A stretch of 64,000 nucleotides of DNA from Asanoa hainanensis (GCF_900188485.1 NZ_FZPH01000002.1:62001-126000), one strand, 5' to 3'. Shown: positions 14,685-24,762, counted from the stretch's first letter. Numbers and translations are program-made. The notes: a model not told the origin generated them from the letters alone.

Positions 14685-15110
14685 ATGCTGATGCCGCGTA
14701 AGCCCCCGAAGGGCTTCCGCAAGCCGCACCACCCGGACCGCCACGGCGCGTCCAAGGGCGGCAACCGGGTGGTCTTCGGCGAGTTCGGAATCCAGGCGAT
14801 CGAGTCGGCGTACCTCACGAACCGGCAGATCGAGGCGGCTCGTATCGCCATGACCCGCCACATCAAGCGTGGTGGCAAGGTCTGGATCACGGTCTTCCCG
14901 GACCAGGCCCTGACCAAGAAGCCCGCCGAAACCCGCATGGGTTCCGGCAAGGGCTCGCCCGAGTGGTGGGTGGCGAACATCAAGCCCGGCCGCGTGCTGT
15001 TCGAGATGTCGTTCCCCAACGAGCAGATCGCGCGAGAGGCGATGCGTCGCGCGATTCACAAGCTTCCGATGAAGTGCCGCATCGTGACACGCGAAGTGGG
15101 TGAATCCTGA
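14685..15110 (+). CDS. rplP: Ribosomal protein L16
   Basis: Protein at the A-site tRNA elbow. 141 residues beginning [16 protein letters not shown], with an AGGAGGG site before it. The loop [18 protein letters not shown] (about residues 86-103) is the conserved tRNA-contacting segment. The stop overlaps the rpmC start by one base. Confidence 0.98.
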   Translation: MLMPRKPPKGFRKPHHPDRHGASKGGNRVVFGEFGIQAIESAYLTNRQIEAARIAMTRHIKRGGKVWITVFPDQALTKKPAETRMGSGKGSPEWWVANIKPGRVLFEMSFPNEQIAREAMRRAIHKLPMKCRIVTREVGES

Positions 15111-15343
15111 TGGCAGCGGGCACCAAGGCCTCTGAGCTGCGAGAGCTTCCCGAAGAGGAGCTGATCTCGCTGCTGCGCGAGGCCAAGGCGGAGCTGTTCA
15201 ACCTCCGCGTGCAGTCCGCGACGGGCCAGCTCGACAACAACCGTCGGCTGCAGGTCATCCGTAAGGAGATCGCCCGGATCTACACGATCATGCGTGAGCG
15301 TGAGCTGGGGCTCTCGGCCGCGCCAACTGAGGTGACTGCGTGA
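15110..15343 (+). CDS. rpmC: Ribosomal protein L29
   Basis: Small two-helix protein at the tunnel exit beside L23. 77 residues with the family segment [20 protein letters not shown] at about residues 27-46. One-base overlaps with both rplP and rpsQ. Confidence 0.97.
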   Translation: MAAGTKASELRELPEEELISLLREAKAELFNLRVQSATGQLDNNRRLQVIRKEIARIYTIMRERELGLSAAPTEVTA

Positions 15344-15618
15344 TGACTGAGAACACCACCGCTCCCGAGCGGGCCCGCCGGAAGACCCGTGAGGGTCTCG
15401 TGGTGAGCGACAAGATGGAAAAGACCGTCGTGGTCGAGGTCGAGGACCGGGTCAAGCACCCGCTCTACGGCAAGGTTCTGCGGCGTACGAGCAAGCTCAA
15501 GGTCCACGACGAGCAGAACTCGTGTGGCATCGGCGACCGGGTCCTGATCATGGAGACCCGTCCGCTGTCCGCCACCAAGCGCTGGCGGGTCGTGGAGATC
15601 CTCGAGCGCGCGAAGTAA
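15343..15618 (+). CDS. rpsQ: Ribosomal protein S17
   Basis: Primary 16S rRNA-binding OB-fold protein. 91 residues from ATG 15343; a GTG three bases earlier is in frame but the ATG overlaps the rpmC stop in the usual TGATG form. Blocks [20 protein letters not shown] and [16 protein letters not shown] are typical. A short perfect hairpin (ctccggc / gccggag, 15642-15658) lies in the gap before rplN. Confidence 0.97.
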   Translation: MTENTTAPERARRKTREGLVVSDKMEKTVVVEVEDRVKHPLYGKVLRRTSKLKVHDEQNSCGIGDRVLIMETRPLSATKRWRVVEILERAK

Positions 15619-15682
15619 GTAAGCCGACCGGTTCTTCCAAGCTCCGGCAACGCCGGAGGACTGGCAGACAGAGGAGATAGAC

Positions 15683-16051
15683 GTGATTCAGCAAGAGTCG
15701 CGACTGCGTGTCGCCGACAACACGGGTGCGCGGGAGATCCTGTGCATCCGGGTCCTCGGTGGCTCGGGTCGGCGCTACGCGGGCATCGGCGACGTGATCG
15801 TCGCCACTGTCAAGGACGCCATCCCTGGCGCCGGTGTGAAGAAGGGCGACGTCGTCAAGGCCGTCGTCGTCCGCACCGCGAAGGAGAAGCGGCGCCCCGA
15901 CGGCTCGTACATCCGCTTCGACGAGAACGCCGCCGTGATCATCAAAGATGGCGGTGACCCCCGCGGCACCCGTATCTTCGGCCCGGTCGGCCGTGAGCTG
16001 CGGGACAAGCGGTTCATGAAGATCATTTCTTTGGCACCGGAGGTGCTCTGA
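15683..16051 (+). CDS. rplN: Ribosomal protein L14
   Basis: Universal large-subunit protein contacting the 30S side. 122 residues from GTG at 15683, preceded by AGAGGAGA. It begins [19 protein letters not shown] and ends ISLAPEVL, the full family length. Separated from rplX by 79 bases that hold a 26-codon open frame (16054-16134). Confidence 0.98.
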   Translation: MIQQESRLRVADNTGAREILCIRVLGGSGRRYAGIGDVIVATVKDAIPGAGVKKGDVVKAVVVRTAKEKRRPDGSYIRFDENAAVIIKDGGDPRGTRIFGPVGRELRDKRFMKIISLAPEVL

Positions 16052-16053
16052 CC

Positions 16054-16134
16054 ATGAGCGAGCGCAGCGAGCTCATCATTAGGCTCAGTGCATCCGCGCA
16101 TGCGCGGGCCGACCGGAGGGAGGCCCGGGCATGA
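16054..16134 (+). other. Short MSERSE-type open frame and palindrome before rplX
   Basis: An ATG two bases after the rplN stop opens a 26-codon frame starting [11 protein letters not shown] and ending in a TGA that overlaps the rplX start (ATGA). Inside is a perfect 14-bp palindrome, ccgcgcatgcgcgg, at 16094-16107. From memory, copies of gagcgagcgcagcgag are scattered through Micromonosporaceae genomes, often as short coding starts; I could not check this. It may be a dispersed repeat inserted in the spc operon, tolerated because it keeps translation coupled. Confidence 0.45.
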
Positions 16135-16445
16135 AGGTGAAGAAGGGCGACACGGTCGTCGTCATCGCCGGCAAGGACAAGGGCGCCAAGGGCAAGGTCA
16201 TCCAGGCCATGCCGCGCCAGGACAAGGTTCTTGTCGAGGGCGTCAACCGGGTCAAGAAGCACGAACGTATCCGCACCACCCAGCGCGGCGCCAAGACCGG
16301 TGGCATCGTCACGCAGGAGGCACCCATCCACGTCTCGAACGTGATGGTCCTGGACTCCGACGGCAAGCCGACCCGGGTGGGTTACCGCGTCGACGAGAAC
16401 GGCACCAAGGTTCGCGTCGCCCGCAGCACCGGTAAGGACCTGTGA
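16131..16445 (+). CDS. rplX: Ribosomal protein L24
   Basis: Assembly-initiator protein of the 50S subunit. 104 residues starting [23 protein letters not shown], the KOW motif that binds 23S rRNA. An AGGGAGG site lies about eight bases before the ATG. The stop overlaps the rplE start by one base. Confidence 0.98.
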   Translation: MKVKKGDTVVVIAGKDKGAKGKVIQAMPRQDKVLVEGVNRVKKHERIRTTQRGAKTGGIVTQEAPIHVSNVMVLDSDGKPTRVGYRVDENGTKVRVARSTGKDL

Positions 16446-17011
16446 TGACCACGACAGCCGAGAAGACGCTGCCGCGTTTGAAGCAGCGCTACCGCGACGA
16501 GGTCGTGGGACAGCTGCGCGAGCAGTTCACGTACGCCAACCCGATGCAGATCCCAGGCCTGGTCAAGATCGTTGTCAACATGGGCGTCGGTGAGGCGGCC
16601 CGCGACGCGAAGCTGATCGACGGCGCGGTCCGTGACCTGACCACGATCACCGGCCAGAAGCCGCTGGTCCGCCGGGCGACCAAGTCGATCGCGCAGTTCA
16701 AGCTGCGCGAGGGCATGCCGATCGGCGCGAAGGTGACCCTGCGCGGCGACCGGATGTGGGAGTTCCTCGACCGGCTGCTGTCGATCGCCCTCCCGCGTAT
16801 CCGCGACTTCCGTGGCCTCGACGCCCGCAAGCTCGACGGCAACGGCAACTACACGTTCGGGCTTACCGAGCAGTCGGTGTTCCACGAGATCGACCAGGAC
16901 CGGATCGACCGCGTGCGGGGCATGGACATCACGGTGGTAACCACCGCGACGACCGACGACGAGGGCCGGGCGCTGCTCAAGCTCCTGGGCTTCCCGTTCA
17001 AGGAGAACTGA
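16445..17011 (+). CDS. rplE: Ribosomal protein L5
   Basis: Central-protuberance protein that binds 5S rRNA and the P-site tRNA. 188 residues from ATG 16445; GTG at 16442 is in frame but redundant. Conserved stretches include [15 protein letters not shown] (about 37-51) and [11 protein letters not shown] (about 116-126). Only four bases separate it from rpsN. Confidence 0.98.
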   Translation: MTTTAEKTLPRLKQRYRDEVVGQLREQFTYANPMQIPGLVKIVVNMGVGEAARDAKLIDGAVRDLTTITGQKPLVRRATKSIAQFKLREGMPIGAKVTLRGDRMWEFLDRLLSIALPRIRDFRGLDARKLDGNGNYTFGLTEQSVFHEIDQDRIDRVRGMDITVVTTATTDDEGRALLKLLGFPFKEN

Positions 17012-17015
17012 GTAC

Positions 17016-17201
17016 ATGGCTAAGAAGGCGCTGATCCTCAAGGCTGCCGCGAAGCCGAAGTTCGCGGTCCGCGCGTACACCCGTTGCCAGCGCTGCGGGC
17101 GTCCCAAGGCGGTCTACCGGAAGTTCGGTCTCTGCCGGGTCTGCATCCGCGAGATGGCTCACCGCGGTGAGCTTCCCGGTGTGTCCAAGGCCTCGTGGTA
17201 A
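17016..17201 (+). CDS. rpsZ: Ribosomal protein S14, zinc-binding (type Z)
   Basis: Short 61-residue form with four cysteines in the pattern CQRC ... CRVC (about residues 24, 27, 40 and 43) that bind zinc. This C+ form is the ordinary copy within the spc operon of actinobacteria; the zinc-free longer paralogue, if any, would be elsewhere. Followed by 73 non-coding bases before rpsH. Confidence 0.97.
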   Translation: MAKKALILKAAAKPKFAVRAYTRCQRCGRPKAVYRKFGLCRVCIREMAHRGELPGVSKASW

Positions 17202-17274
17202 GCCACCACCCGAAATGCCACTTCGCCGCAGGCCCTTGGCGGGGAACCACGGCGAGAAAGGTTGACGAGAACTC

Positions 17275-17682
17275 ATGACGATGACCGACCCGATCGCAGA
17301 CATGCTCACCCGTCTGCGCAACGCCAACCAGGCGTATCACGACCGGGTGACGATGCCCTACTCGAAGATCAAGGCGAACATCGCCGAGGTCCTCAAGAGC
17401 GAGGGCTACATCGCCACCTGGGTTGTCGAGGAGCCCACCGAGGGCGTCGTCGGCAAGCGACTGGTCGTCGAGCTCAAGTACGGCCAGAACCGGGAGCGGA
17501 GCCTGGCCGGGATCAAGCGCGTGTCCAAGCCCGGTCTCCGGGTTTACGCCAAGTCGGACGGGCTCCCGCGGGTGCTCGGCGGTCTGGGCGTGGCGATCAT
17601 TTCGACGTCCCAGGGACTGCTGACCGACCGGCAGGCCCGCAAGCGGAGCGTGGGCGGGGAAGTCCTCGCCTTCGTCTGGTAA
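17275..17682 (+). CDS. rpsH: Ribosomal protein S8
   Basis: Central-domain 16S rRNA binder; in E. coli the spc-operon repressor. 135 residues beginning [19 protein letters not shown] second in-frame ATG at 17281 is possible, but the longer start agrees with actinobacterial relatives. The C-terminal block [20 protein letters not shown] is typical. A ribosome site (GAGAAAGG) lies about a dozen bases upstream. Confidence 0.98.
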   Translation: MTMTDPIADMLTRLRNANQAYHDRVTMPYSKIKANIAEVLKSEGYIATWVVEEPTEGVVGKRLVVELKYGQNRERSLAGIKRVSKPGLRVYAKSDGLPRVLGGLGVAIISTSQGLLTDRQARKRSVGGEVLAFVW

Positions 17683-17699
17683 CCGGGGAGTTTGTAGAA

Positions 17700-18239
17700 A
17701 TGTCGCGAATTGGACGTAAGACGATCCCGGTTCCCGCCGGCGTCGACATCACGATCAACGGCCAGACCGTTCAGGTGAAGGGCCCGAAGGGTCAGCTCAG
17801 CCACACGCTGGCCGAGCCGATCACCATCGAGCGCGCCGAGAACGAGCTCGTCGTGAAGCGCCCGAACGACGAGCGCAAGGCCAAGGAACTGCACGGCCTC
17901 TCCCGTACGCTGGTCGCGAACATGGTGGTCGGCGTGACCGACGGCTACCGCAAGTCGCTGGAGATCGCCGGCACCGGTTACCGCGTGACCGCGAAGGGCA
18001 AGGACCTGGAGTTCGCTCTCGGGTTCTCGCACCCCGTCGTCGTCCCGGCGCCGGATGGCATCACCTTCACCGTGGAGCGGCCCACGCTGTTCCACATCGC
18101 TGGCATCGACAAGCAGCAGGTCGGTGAGGTGGCCGCCAACATCCGGAAGATCCGTCCGCCGGAGCCGTACAAGGGCAAGGGCGTGCGTTACCAGGGCGAG
18201 GTCATCCGCCGTAAGGCTGGAAAGGCAGGTAAGAAGTGA
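17700..18239 (+). CDS. rplF: Ribosomal protein L6
   Basis: Protein near the factor-binding site and sarcin-ricin loop. 179 residues, [12 protein letters not shown] start. The second domain ends with the signature [15 protein letters not shown] (about residues 151-165). The frame is open far upstream across rpsH but that part is unrelated to L6. The stop overlaps the rplR start by four bases (GTGA). Confidence 0.98.
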   Translation: MSRIGRKTIPVPAGVDITINGQTVQVKGPKGQLSHTLAEPITIERAENELVVKRPNDERKAKELHGLSRTLVANMVVGVTDGYRKSLEIAGTGYRVTAKGKDLEFALGFSHPVVVPAPDGITFTVERPTLFHIAGIDKQQVGEVAANIRKIRPPEPYKGKGVRYQGEVIRRKAGKAGKK

Positions 18240-18625
18240 CCGCCACGCTACTCAAGCGCCGTCGCGGCGTCGCCGCGAAGCGGGCCGTGGGCCGGGCGCG
18301 TCGGCACTTCCGCGTCCGCAAGCACCTGGTGGGTTCGGCCGAGCGTCCGCGCCTGGTCGTCACCCGGTCGCTGCGGCACATCAACGCCCAGATCGTCGAC
18401 GACGCCAAGGGTCACACCCTGGCTTCGGCGTCGACCCTGGATGCCTCGATCCGAGGCACCGACGGCGACAAGAGCGCTCAGGCCGGCAAGGTCGGCGCGC
18501 TCCTCGCCGAGCGGGCCAAGGCTGCCGGCGTGTCGAAGGTCGTCTTCGACCGGGGCGGCAGCAAGTATGCGGGTCGCATCGCCGCGTTGGCCGACGCCGC
18601 GCGCGAAGCCGGGCTCGAGTTCTAA
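18236..18625 (+). CDS. rplR: Ribosomal protein L18
   Basis: 5S rRNA-binding protein of the central protuberance. 129 residues from a GTG overlapping the rplF stop. Contains [19 protein letters not shown] near residues 22-40 and [28 protein letters not shown] at the end. rpsE follows after 30 bases with AAAGGAAGG as ribosome site. Confidence 0.98.
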   Translation: MTATLLKRRRGVAAKRAVGRARRHFRVRKHLVGSAERPRLVVTRSLRHINAQIVDDAKGHTLASASTLDASIRGTDGDKSAQAGKVGALLAERAKAAGVSKVVFDRGGSKYAGRIAALADAAREAGLEF

Positions 18626-18655
18626 CCCGTCACATCTGAGAAAGGAAGGCTGCTG

Positions 18656-19270
18656 ATGCCAGGTCAACAGCGCCGTGGCGGCGGGTCCGGTGGCAACGAG
18701 GGTGGTCGCCGCGACAACCGCCGTGAGGGCGGCCGCGGAAACGCGCCCGTCGAGAAGACTCCGCACCTCGAGCGGGTCGTCGCGATCAACCGTGTCGCCA
18801 AGGTCGTCAAGGGTGGTCGGCGCTTCAGCTTCACCGCCCTGGTGATCGTCGGCGACGGCGACGGCACGGTCGGCGTGGGGTACGGCAAGGCCAAGGAGGT
18901 GCCCGCGGCGATCGCCAAGGGTGTCGAGGAGGCCAAGAAGCACTTCTTCAAGGTGCCGCGGATCGCAGCGTCGATCCCGCACCCGGTGCAGGGCGAAGAC
19001 GCCGCCGGCGTGGTGCTGCTCAAGCCGGCCTCGGCCGGTACGGGCGTCATCGCCGGTGGCCCCGTCCGCGCCGTGCTGGAGTGCGCGGGCATCCACGACG
19101 TGCTCTCCAAGAGCCTCGGGTCGTCCAACCCGATCAACATCGTGCACGCCACGGTGGCGGCGCTGAAGGCGCTCGAGTCGCCTGAGGCGGTCGCGACCCG
19201 TCGTGGCCTGCCGGTCGAGGACGTGGCTCCGGCCGCGATGCTGGCCAGCCGGGCTGGGGTGAGTGTCTGA
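18656..19270 (+). CDS. rpsE: Ribosomal protein S5
   Basis: Protein of the mRNA entry channel, important for decoding accuracy. 204 residues. The first 35 or so are Gly/Arg/Asn-rich and probably disordered; the family domain begins at [19 protein letters not shown]. The double-stranded RNA-binding part and the C-terminal [12 protein letters not shown] are intact. One-base overlap with rpmD. Confidence 0.98.
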   Translation: MPGQQRRGGGSGGNEGGRRDNRREGGRGNAPVEKTPHLERVVAINRVAKVVKGGRRFSFTALVIVGDGDGTVGVGYGKAKEVPAAIAKGVEEAKKHFFKVPRIAASIPHPVQGEDAAGVVLLKPASAGTGVIAGGPVRAVLECAGIHDVLSKSLGSSNPINIVHATVAALKALESPEAVATRRGLPVEDVAPAAMLASRAGVSV

Positions 19271-19452
19271 TGGCACGCCTCAAGGTCACTCAGGTCCGGT
19301 CCGAGATCGGGTCGAAGCACAACCAGCGGGAGTCCCTGCGGTCGCTCGGCCTGAAGCGGATCAACGACGTGGTGGTCAAGGAAGACCGTCCCGAGATTCG
19401 GGGCATGATCTTCAAGGTCAACCACCTCGTGAAGGTCGAGGAGGTCGAGTAA
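19270..19452 (+). CDS. rpmD: Ribosomal protein L30
   Basis: Small 60-residue large-subunit protein. Sequence [20 protein letters not shown] with the family signature [18 protein letters not shown] in the middle. One-base overlaps with rpsE before it and rplO after it. Confidence 0.97.
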   Translation: MARLKVTQVRSEIGSKHNQRESLRSLGLKRINDVVVKEDRPEIRGMIFKVNHLVKVEEVE

Positions 19453-19895
19453 TGACCATCAAGGTTCACCACCTGCGTCCGGCCCCCGGCGCCAAGACCG
19501 ACAAGACCCGGGTGGGTCGCGGTGAAGGCTCCAAGGGCAAGACCGCCGGTCGCGGCACCAAGGGCTCCAAGGCCCGCAAGAACATCTCGGCGGCGTTCGA
19601 GGGTGGGCAGATGCCCCTCCACATGCGGCTGCCGAAGATGAAGGGCTTCCGCAACCAGAACAAGGTCGTCTTCCAGGTCGTCAACCTGGACAAGCTGGCC
19701 GAGCTGTTCCCGAACGGCGGCGAGGTCGGCCCGGCCGAGCTCGTCGACGCCGGTGCGGTTCGCAAGGGCCAGCCCGTCAAGGTTCTCGGCAGCGGCGACC
19801 TGAGTGGCGTATCTCTCCGCATCTCCGCGCACGCGTTCAGTGCGTCGGCGAAGGAGAAGATCGCCGCCGCTGGTGGCGCCACCACCGAGCTGTAA
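19452..19895 (+). CDS. rplO: Ribosomal protein L15
   Basis: Late-assembly 50S protein. 147 residues from the ATG at 19452 overlapping the rpmD stop; the frame is open upstream to 19263 but that part lies inside rpmD. Gly/Lys-rich N-terminal extension ([18 protein letters not shown]) and the block [16 protein letters not shown] (about residues 52-67) are typical. A large hairpin follows the stop. Confidence 0.98.
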   Translation: MTIKVHHLRPAPGAKTDKTRVGRGEGSKGKTAGRGTKGSKARKNISAAFEGGQMPLHMRLPKMKGFRNQNKVVFQVVNLDKLAELFPNGGEVGPAELVDAGAVRKGQPVKVLGSGDLSGVSLRISAHAFSASAKEKIAAAGGATTEL

Positions 19896-19904
19896 ATCGG
19901 ACAG

Positions 19905-19947
19905 GGGCGCGGTGCCGACGGTTTAACGACCGTCAGGTGCCGCGCCC
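19905..19947 (+). terminator. Large hairpin between rplO and secY
   Basis: Arms gggcgcgg...gacggt and accgtc...ccgcgccc pair over about 18 positions with two G-U pairs and one bulge; the loop is ttaacg. No long T-run follows. It probably separates ribosomal genes from the secY-adk-map genes by partial termination. Confidence 0.65.
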
Positions 19948-20125
19948 TTCCGGCGTTGATCCGGACCGACGCGGCCGGATATCGTTTTTGATGGATGGGC
20001 ACGGCCAGCCGGTCACCGCCCGAGCCAGATAAGTTAGAGTCCGTTCCCGACAGGGTGTCGGACCATTACCGACAGCCATCCCGTGCCGCCACGACCCCGG
20101 CGGTCGCCCGCGCAGGAGGAAGACG

Positions 20126-21454
20126 TTGCTCTCCGCATTTATCAGTGCGTTCCGCACGCCTGACCTGCGCAAGAAGTTATTGTTCACGGTCGGGATCATC
20201 GCGGTCTACCGGCTGGGCGCCACGCTGCCCAGCCCGGGCGTGTCCTACGGGAACGTGCAGAAGTGCATGGACCTCATGGCGAACAACAACGCGGGTGGCG
20301 TCTTCAACCTGCTGAACCTGTTCTCCGGCGGTGCGCTGCTGTCGCTGTCGGTCTTCGCGCTCGGCATCATGCCGTACATCACAGCCTCGATCATCTTGCA
20401 GCTGTTGACCGTCGTGATCCCACGGCTGGAGCAGCTCCGCAAGGAGGGTCAGGCCGGCCAGGCGAAGATCACGCAGTACACCCGCTACCTGACGCTGGGC
20501 CTGGGCATCCTCCAGGCGTCCGCGTTCGTGGCGCTCGCCCGCTCGGGCCAGCTGTTCAACAACCAGTGCGACCAGTTCCCGATCGTCCCGAACACCGCGC
20601 TGCCGACCTGGGTCACCCTGGTGGCGCTGGTCGTGACGATGACCGCCGGCACCGGCGTGGTCATGTGGCTGGGCGAGCTCATCACCGACCGCGGCGTCGG
20701 CAACGGCATGTCGGTCCTGATCTTCACCTCGATCATGGCCCGCCTCCCCAGCGAGGGCTGGCAGATCAAGATCAGCCAGGGCTGGTGGAAGTTCTTCCTG
20801 GTGATCGCGCTCGTCCTGCTGATCATCTTCTTCGTGGTCTTCATCGAACAGGCCCAGCGCCGGATCCCGGTGCAGTACGCCAAGCGCATGATCGGCCGGC
20901 GGATGTACGGCGGCACGTCCACCTACATCCCGCTCAAGGTCAACCAGGCCGGCGTCATCCCTGTCATCTTCGGGTCGTCGCTGCTCTACCTGCCCGCGTT
21001 GCTGCTGCAGTTCTACGACCGCAACAACCTCAACGGCTGGCAGTCGTGGATCCAGAACAACCTGGTCGACCCCACCAGCTACATCTACATCACGCTCTAC
21101 TTCCTGCTGATCATCTTCTTCACCTACTTCTACGTGTCGATCACGTTCAACCCGACCGAGGTTGCCGACAACATGAAGAAGTACGGTGGGTTCGTGCCGG
21201 GCATCCGGCCGGGCAAGCCGACAGCTGAATACCTCGACTACATCCTGAGCCGGATCACCCTTCCCGGCGCGCTCTACCTGGGTGTCATCTCGATCCTGCC
21301 GAGCTTCTTCTTCATCTGGCTCGACAAGCAGCAGTACATGAACTTCCCGTTCGGTGGCACCGCTGTGCTGATCATGGTCGGCGTCGGGCTGGAGACGGTG
21401 AAGCAGATCGAGAGCCAGCTCATGCAGCGGAACTACGAAGGGTTCCTGCGCTAG
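20126..21454 (+). CDS. secY: Preprotein translocase channel subunit SecY
   Basis: Membrane channel of the Sec pathway. 442 residues from a TTG start, supported by GGAGGA eight bases upstream and by the family-like [17 protein letters not shown]. About ten hydrophobic segments are visible; the first is at roughly 17-35, and the plug and loop region [14 protein letters not shown] follows. The cytoplasmic loops carry the Arg-rich SecA/ribosome contacts ([13 protein letters not shown] at about 248-260). The stop overlaps adk by one base, a common arrangement. Confidence 0.98.
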   Translation: MLSAFISAFRTPDLRKKLLFTVGIIAVYRLGATLPSPGVSYGNVQKCMDLMANNNAGGVFNLLNLFSGGALLSLSVFALGIMPYITASIILQLLTVVIPRLEQLRKEGQAGQAKITQYTRYLTLGLGILQASAFVALARSGQLFNNQCDQFPIVPNTALPTWVTLVALVVTMTAGTGVVMWLGELITDRGVGNGMSVLIFTSIMARLPSEGWQIKISQGWWKFFLVIALVLLIIFFVVFIEQAQRRIPVQYAKRMIGRRMYGGTSTYIPLKVNQAGVIPVIFGSSLLYLPALLLQFYDRNNLNGWQSWIQNNLVDPTSYIYITLYFLLIIFFTYFYVSITFNPTEVADNMKKYGGFVPGIRPGKPTAEYLDYILSRITLPGALYLGVISILPSFFFIWLDKQQYMNFPFGGTAVLIMVGVGLETVKQIESQLMQRNYEGFLR

Positions 21455-22107
21455 TGCGAATTGTTCTCGTAGGTCCTCCGGGCGCGGGAAAGGGGACGCA
21501 GGCCGAGTTCATCGCCGCGCACCTGGCCGTGCCCAAGATCTCGACCGGGGACATCTTCCGCGCCAACGTCTCGCAGGGCACCCCGCTCGGCGTCGAGGCC
21601 AAGCGCTACATGGACGCCGGCAAGCTGGTGCCCGACGAGGTGACCATCAACATGGTCCGGGAGCGGCTTGCCGAGCCCGATGCCGGCGAGGGCTTCCTGC
21701 TCGACGGGTTTCCGCGTACGACGCCCCAGGCGGCCGCGCTCGACAAGCTGCTGGCCGACCTGGGGACCGCGCTCGACCTGGTGATGGAGCTCGTAGTCGA
21801 CGACGACGAGGTGATCCGGCGGCTGTCCGGCCGGCGCACCTGCCGCGGCTGCGGCAAGATCTGGCACGTCGAGTTCGACGCGCCGTCGCGGGAAGGCATC
21901 TGCGACCGCTGCGGCTCGGAGCTGTTCCAGCGCGACGACGACAAGGCCGAGACCATCGCCAAGCGGCTGGTGGAGTACGCCGAGAAGACCGCGCCCCTGG
22001 TCGACTACTACGGGGCACAGGGCAAGCTGGTCGGCATCGACGCGACGGGCCCTGTCGAGGACGTGACCGTCCGGGCGATCGACGCCCTGCGGTCCTACGG
22101 CGGCTAG
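21454..22107 (+). CDS. adk: Adenylate kinase
   Basis: Converts ATP and AMP to two ADP. 217 residues from a GTG start. P-loop GPPGAGKGT at residues 7-15. The LID domain carries four cysteines (C130, C133, C150, C153) that bind structural zinc, as in Gram-positive long-form enzymes. The LID arginines and FLLDGFPRT segment are present. Translationally coupled to secY by one-base overlap. Confidence 0.98.
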   Translation: MRIVLVGPPGAGKGTQAEFIAAHLAVPKISTGDIFRANVSQGTPLGVEAKRYMDAGKLVPDEVTINMVRERLAEPDAGEGFLLDGFPRTTPQAAALDKLLADLGTALDLVMELVVDDDEVIRRLSGRRTCRGCGKIWHVEFDAPSREGICDRCGSELFQRDDDKAETIAKRLVEYAEKTAPLVDYYGAQGKLVGIDATGPVEDVTVRAIDALRSYGG

Positions 22108-22116
22108 TCTCGATTG

Positions 22117-22974
22117 ATGCGCCGACACCAGCTGGACATTCAGCTGAAAACCCCTGAGCAGATCGACCTGATGCGCCGCGCCGGCTTGGTCGTGGCCAGC
22201 GCGCTGGCCGCGATGCGGGCCGCCGTGGCGCCGGGCGTGACCACCGCCGACCTGGACGCGATCGCCGAGCGGGTGATCCGCGACGCCGGTGGCACACCGT
22301 CGTTCAAGGGCTACCACGGCTACCCGGGCTCCATCTGTTCCTCGGTCAACGAGCAGATCGTGCACGCGATCCCGTCGCCGAGTCAGGTGTTGCGCGAGGG
22401 AGACCTGATCTCGCTGGACTGCGGCGCCATCCTCGAGGGCTGGCACGGCGACGCGGCGATCACCGTGCCCGTCGGCGAGGTCGACCCGAAGCTGCTGAAG
22501 ATGGCCGCGGTCGCCGAAGACTCGATGTGGGCCGGCATCGCGGCCGCGGCCCGCGGGGTGCGCTCCGGCCGCGGGCGGCTGACCGACATCAGCCACGCGG
22601 TCGAGACCGCGGTGCGGGCCGGCGGCAACTACGGCATCGTCGACGGCTACGGCGGCCACGGCATCGGCACCGAGATGCACCAGGACCCGCACGTCCTCAA
22701 CCACGGCCGCCCGGGCCGTGGGATCAAGCTATCGCCGGGCCTGTGCCTGGCCATCGAGCCGATGATCACGATGGGCTCGCCGCGCTCGGTCGAGCTCGAC
22801 GACGGCTGGACCGTGATCACCCGCGACCACTCGGTGGCCGCGCACGTGGAGCACTCGATCGCCCTGCTCGACGACGGCGTCTGGGTCCTGACCGCGGTCG
22901 ACGGCGGCCGGGCCCGGCTCGGCGACCTGCTCTCCGCCCGGGCCTCGACCTCCTCCGCGCCGGCGGCCAGCTAA
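22117..22974 (+). CDS. map: Methionine aminopeptidase, type I
   Basis: Removes the initiator methionine from new proteins. 285 residues from ATG 22117. The five metal ligands of the pita-bread fold are visible: D101 and D112 (DCGAILEGWHGDAA), H181 (GHGIGTEMH), E214 (IEPM) and E245 (VEHS). No ribosome site is evident; a TAGTCT box formed partly from the adk stop lies six bases before the ATG, so a separate leaderless transcript is possible. It converges with the next gene, overlapping by four bases. Confidence 0.96.
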   Translation: MRRHQLDIQLKTPEQIDLMRRAGLVVASALAAMRAAVAPGVTTADLDAIAERVIRDAGGTPSFKGYHGYPGSICSSVNEQIVHAIPSPSQVLREGDLISLDCGAILEGWHGDAAITVPVGEVDPKLLKMAAVAEDSMWAGIAAAARGVRSGRGRLTDISHAVETAVRAGGNYGIVDGYGGHGIGTEMHQDPHVLNHGRPGRGIKLSPGLCLAIEPMITMGSPRSVELDDGWTVITRDHSVAAHVEHSIALLDDGVWVLTAVDGGRARLGDLLSARASTSSAPAAS

Positions 22975-23747
22975 CCGCAGATATACGCGGTGGCCCCGCT
23001 GGTCACCGCGAAGCTGCCGTGCTCGTCGATGTGCTCGGCGACCCGTCGCTCCAGTTCGGTCAGCACCTCGTCGCGCCGGTCGGTGGGCATCGCGATCGTC
23101 TCCGGCGGCAGGCTCTCGACGTAGCCGCGGACGGCCGCGGCCGCGCGCACCAGCACCAGCTGGCCCAGGTCGCGCTTGTCGACCTCGGCGAAGGCGGCCG
23201 GCAGGAGCTCGTCCGCCGTGTTGGTGCGGAACCGGTGGCCGTCCCACGCCATGCGCACCGGTGCGCCGAGCAGGTCGCCCGTGACGTCCGCGAGCAGGTC
23301 GTCGACCTCGTACGCGTGCCGGGTGCTGTTGGTAACGACGACCACGTGCCCCTCGGGGCTGGTGATCCGGCGCAGCTCCGCCAGGGCCAGCGGGATGTCC
23401 GGGACGTGGTAGAGCATGTGGGGCGCCAGGGTAAGCCGCACAGAATGCGTCCGGATCGGGATGGTCTGGGCGTCCGCGACCGCCGTCGCCGCTCCCGAGG
23501 CCGATCGGGCGGTTGCCGCCATGCCCGGCGACAGATCCAGCCCGACCAGCGGCCCGCCGTGCCCGCGATCGCGCAAGGTCGCCAGGTAGCGGCCGTTTCC
23601 GCAGCCCACGTCCACGACGGTGGCGTCCGCGGCCACGTCGACCAGGTCCAGCACCCGTCCGACTAGCGGCGCTTTGGTGCCGTACGCCCAGATTCCCTGA
23701 CGGGTTCGGAGATTCTCGTCGTTGACGTAATTCGCGGAGACATTCAT
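22971..23747 (-). CDS. Class I SAM-dependent methyltransferase
   Basis: 258 residues from ATG 23747. A Rossmann-fold SAM site is clear: VVDVGCGNGRYL near residue 40-51, an acidic end of strand two (GLDLSPGM), and TLAPHMLYHVPD as motif IV region, similar to UbiE/Methyltransf_11 enzymes. The substrate cannot be told from sequence. It is divergent from the DUF1707 gene (42 bases between starts) and converges with map. The frame is open far upstream of this start, but the upstream part reads as antisense sequence. Confidence 0.85.
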   Translation of the reverse strand: MNVSANYVNDENLRTRQGIWAYGTKAPLVGRVLDLVDVAADATVVDVGCGNGRYLATLRDRGHGGPLVGLDLSPGMAATARSASGAATAVADAQTIPIRTHSVRLTLAPHMLYHVPDIPLALAELRRITSPEGHVVVVTNSTRHAYEVDDLLADVTGDLLGAPVRMAWDGHRFRTNTADELLPAAFAEVDKRDLGQLVLVRAAAAVRGYVESLPPETIAMPTDRRDEVLTELERRVAEHIDEHGSFAVTSGATAYICG

Positions 23748-23789
23748 GAGACCGCACGTTAGTGGTTCGCCGATGGCATCCTCAGAGGT

Positions 23790-24338
23790 ATGGACCGGCG
23801 CCAGATGCGGGCGGGTGACTCGGATCGGCAGCACGTTGCCGACCAACTCCGGACGGCCCTGGAACTCGGGCGCCTGGACCTTCCCGAATACGACGAACGG
23901 CTGCAGAAGACCTACGCGGCGAAGACCTTCGGCGACCTCGACGGACTGCTCGACGATCTCCCGGACACCTCCGTTCCCACCGCTGACTCGCAGCTCCTCG
24001 TGCCCAGGCGCAACGACGCGCTGGTGCCGGGCGCGGACGGCAGGTTCCCGAACGCCACCGCGCGCTGGCTCGCGCATACTTGGGACGGCTACTTCGCCAC
24101 GGTCGCGATCGTCGTCGCGATATGGGCCGTCATCTGCCTGATGACCGCCGAGTGGCTCTACTTCTGGCCGGCGTGGGTGGCCGGGCCGTGGGGCGCGGTG
24201 CTGCTGGTCTCCACGATCGGCGGGCTGGCCAGTGGCGAGCCGCAGAAGTGGGCGGCCGGGCAGGCGCGCGAACAGCAGCGCAAGCAACGCAAGCAGCGCA
24301 AACGGGCCCGGGAGGAAGCCGAGGGCGACGAGGACTGA
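23790..24338 (+). CDS. DUF1707 and two-TM membrane protein
   Basis: 182 residues. The first 60 residues (MRAGDSDRQHVADQLRTALE through DLDGLLDDLP) are a DUF1707/SHOCT-like short helical module widespread in actinobacteria. Two membrane segments at about 103-121 and 126-145 follow, with a Trp-rich connection, then a very basic tail (KQRKQRKQRKRAREEAEGDED). Likely a small inner-membrane protein; role unknown. It shares a 42-base divergent promoter region with the methyltransferase. Confidence 0.75.
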   Translation: MDRRQMRAGDSDRQHVADQLRTALELGRLDLPEYDERLQKTYAAKTFGDLDGLLDDLPDTSVPTADSQLLVPRRNDALVPGADGRFPNATARWLAHTWDGYFATVAIVVAIWAVICLMTAEWLYFWPAWVAGPWGAVLLVSTIGGLASGEPQKWAAGQAREQQRKQRKQRKRAREEAEGDED

Positions 24339-24366
24339 CCTCGCCCGACGAGCCGTCGACACCGGT

Positions 24367-24396
24367 TTGGCGCCGATGCGTACCCCCGCGTAGTAT
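24367..24396 (+). promoter_or_regulatory. Candidate infA promoter
   Basis: TTGGCG (24367-24372) and TAGTAT (24391-24396) with an 18-base gap lie about 145 bases before infA. This would start the infA-rpmJ-rpsM-rpsK-rpsD-rpoA-rplQ unit. Confidence 0.5.
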
Positions 24397-24540
24397 GTAG
24401 TGTCGGCGCACAGCGTCCGCTCTGTCATGCCCGCCATCGCGCTTCGGCGGTCGACAGGGCCCGCGGCTGGCCTGGGCGATCCCTCGCTCGGGAGACTCTG
24501 TGCACCGTTCCGGAACACCGACGTCAGGACAGCGGAGGAT

Positions 24541-24762
24541 ATGCCGAAAAAAGACGGGGCCATCGAGATCGAGGGTCGGGTCATCGAGCCATTGCCGAAT
24601 GCCATGTTCAGGGTTGAGCTCGCCAACGGCCACAAGGTACTGGCTCACATCAGCGGCAAGATGCGGCAGCACTACATCCGCATCCTGCCCGAGGACCGGG
24701 TCGTGGTGGAGCTCTCACCCTATGACCTGACTCGTGGGCGCATCGTCTACCGCTACAAGTAA
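24541..24762 (+). CDS. infA: Translation initiation factor IF-1
   Basis: OB-fold factor that occupies the ribosomal A site during initiation. 73 residues from ATG 24541 ([16 protein letters not shown]), preceded by GCGGAGGAT. The frame is open upstream but the family start is clear. It ends [11 protein letters not shown] as in all bacteria. First gene of the alpha-type operon here. Confidence 0.98.
   Translation: MPKKDGAIEIEGRVIEPLPNAMFRVELANGHKVLAHISGKMRQHYIRILPEDRVVVELSPYDLTRGRIVYRYK

Noticed and set aside
22527-23666. 379-codon plus-strand open frame over map and the methyltransferase
   Set aside because: It is a shifted-frame reading of map and the antisense of the methyltransferase; no domain.
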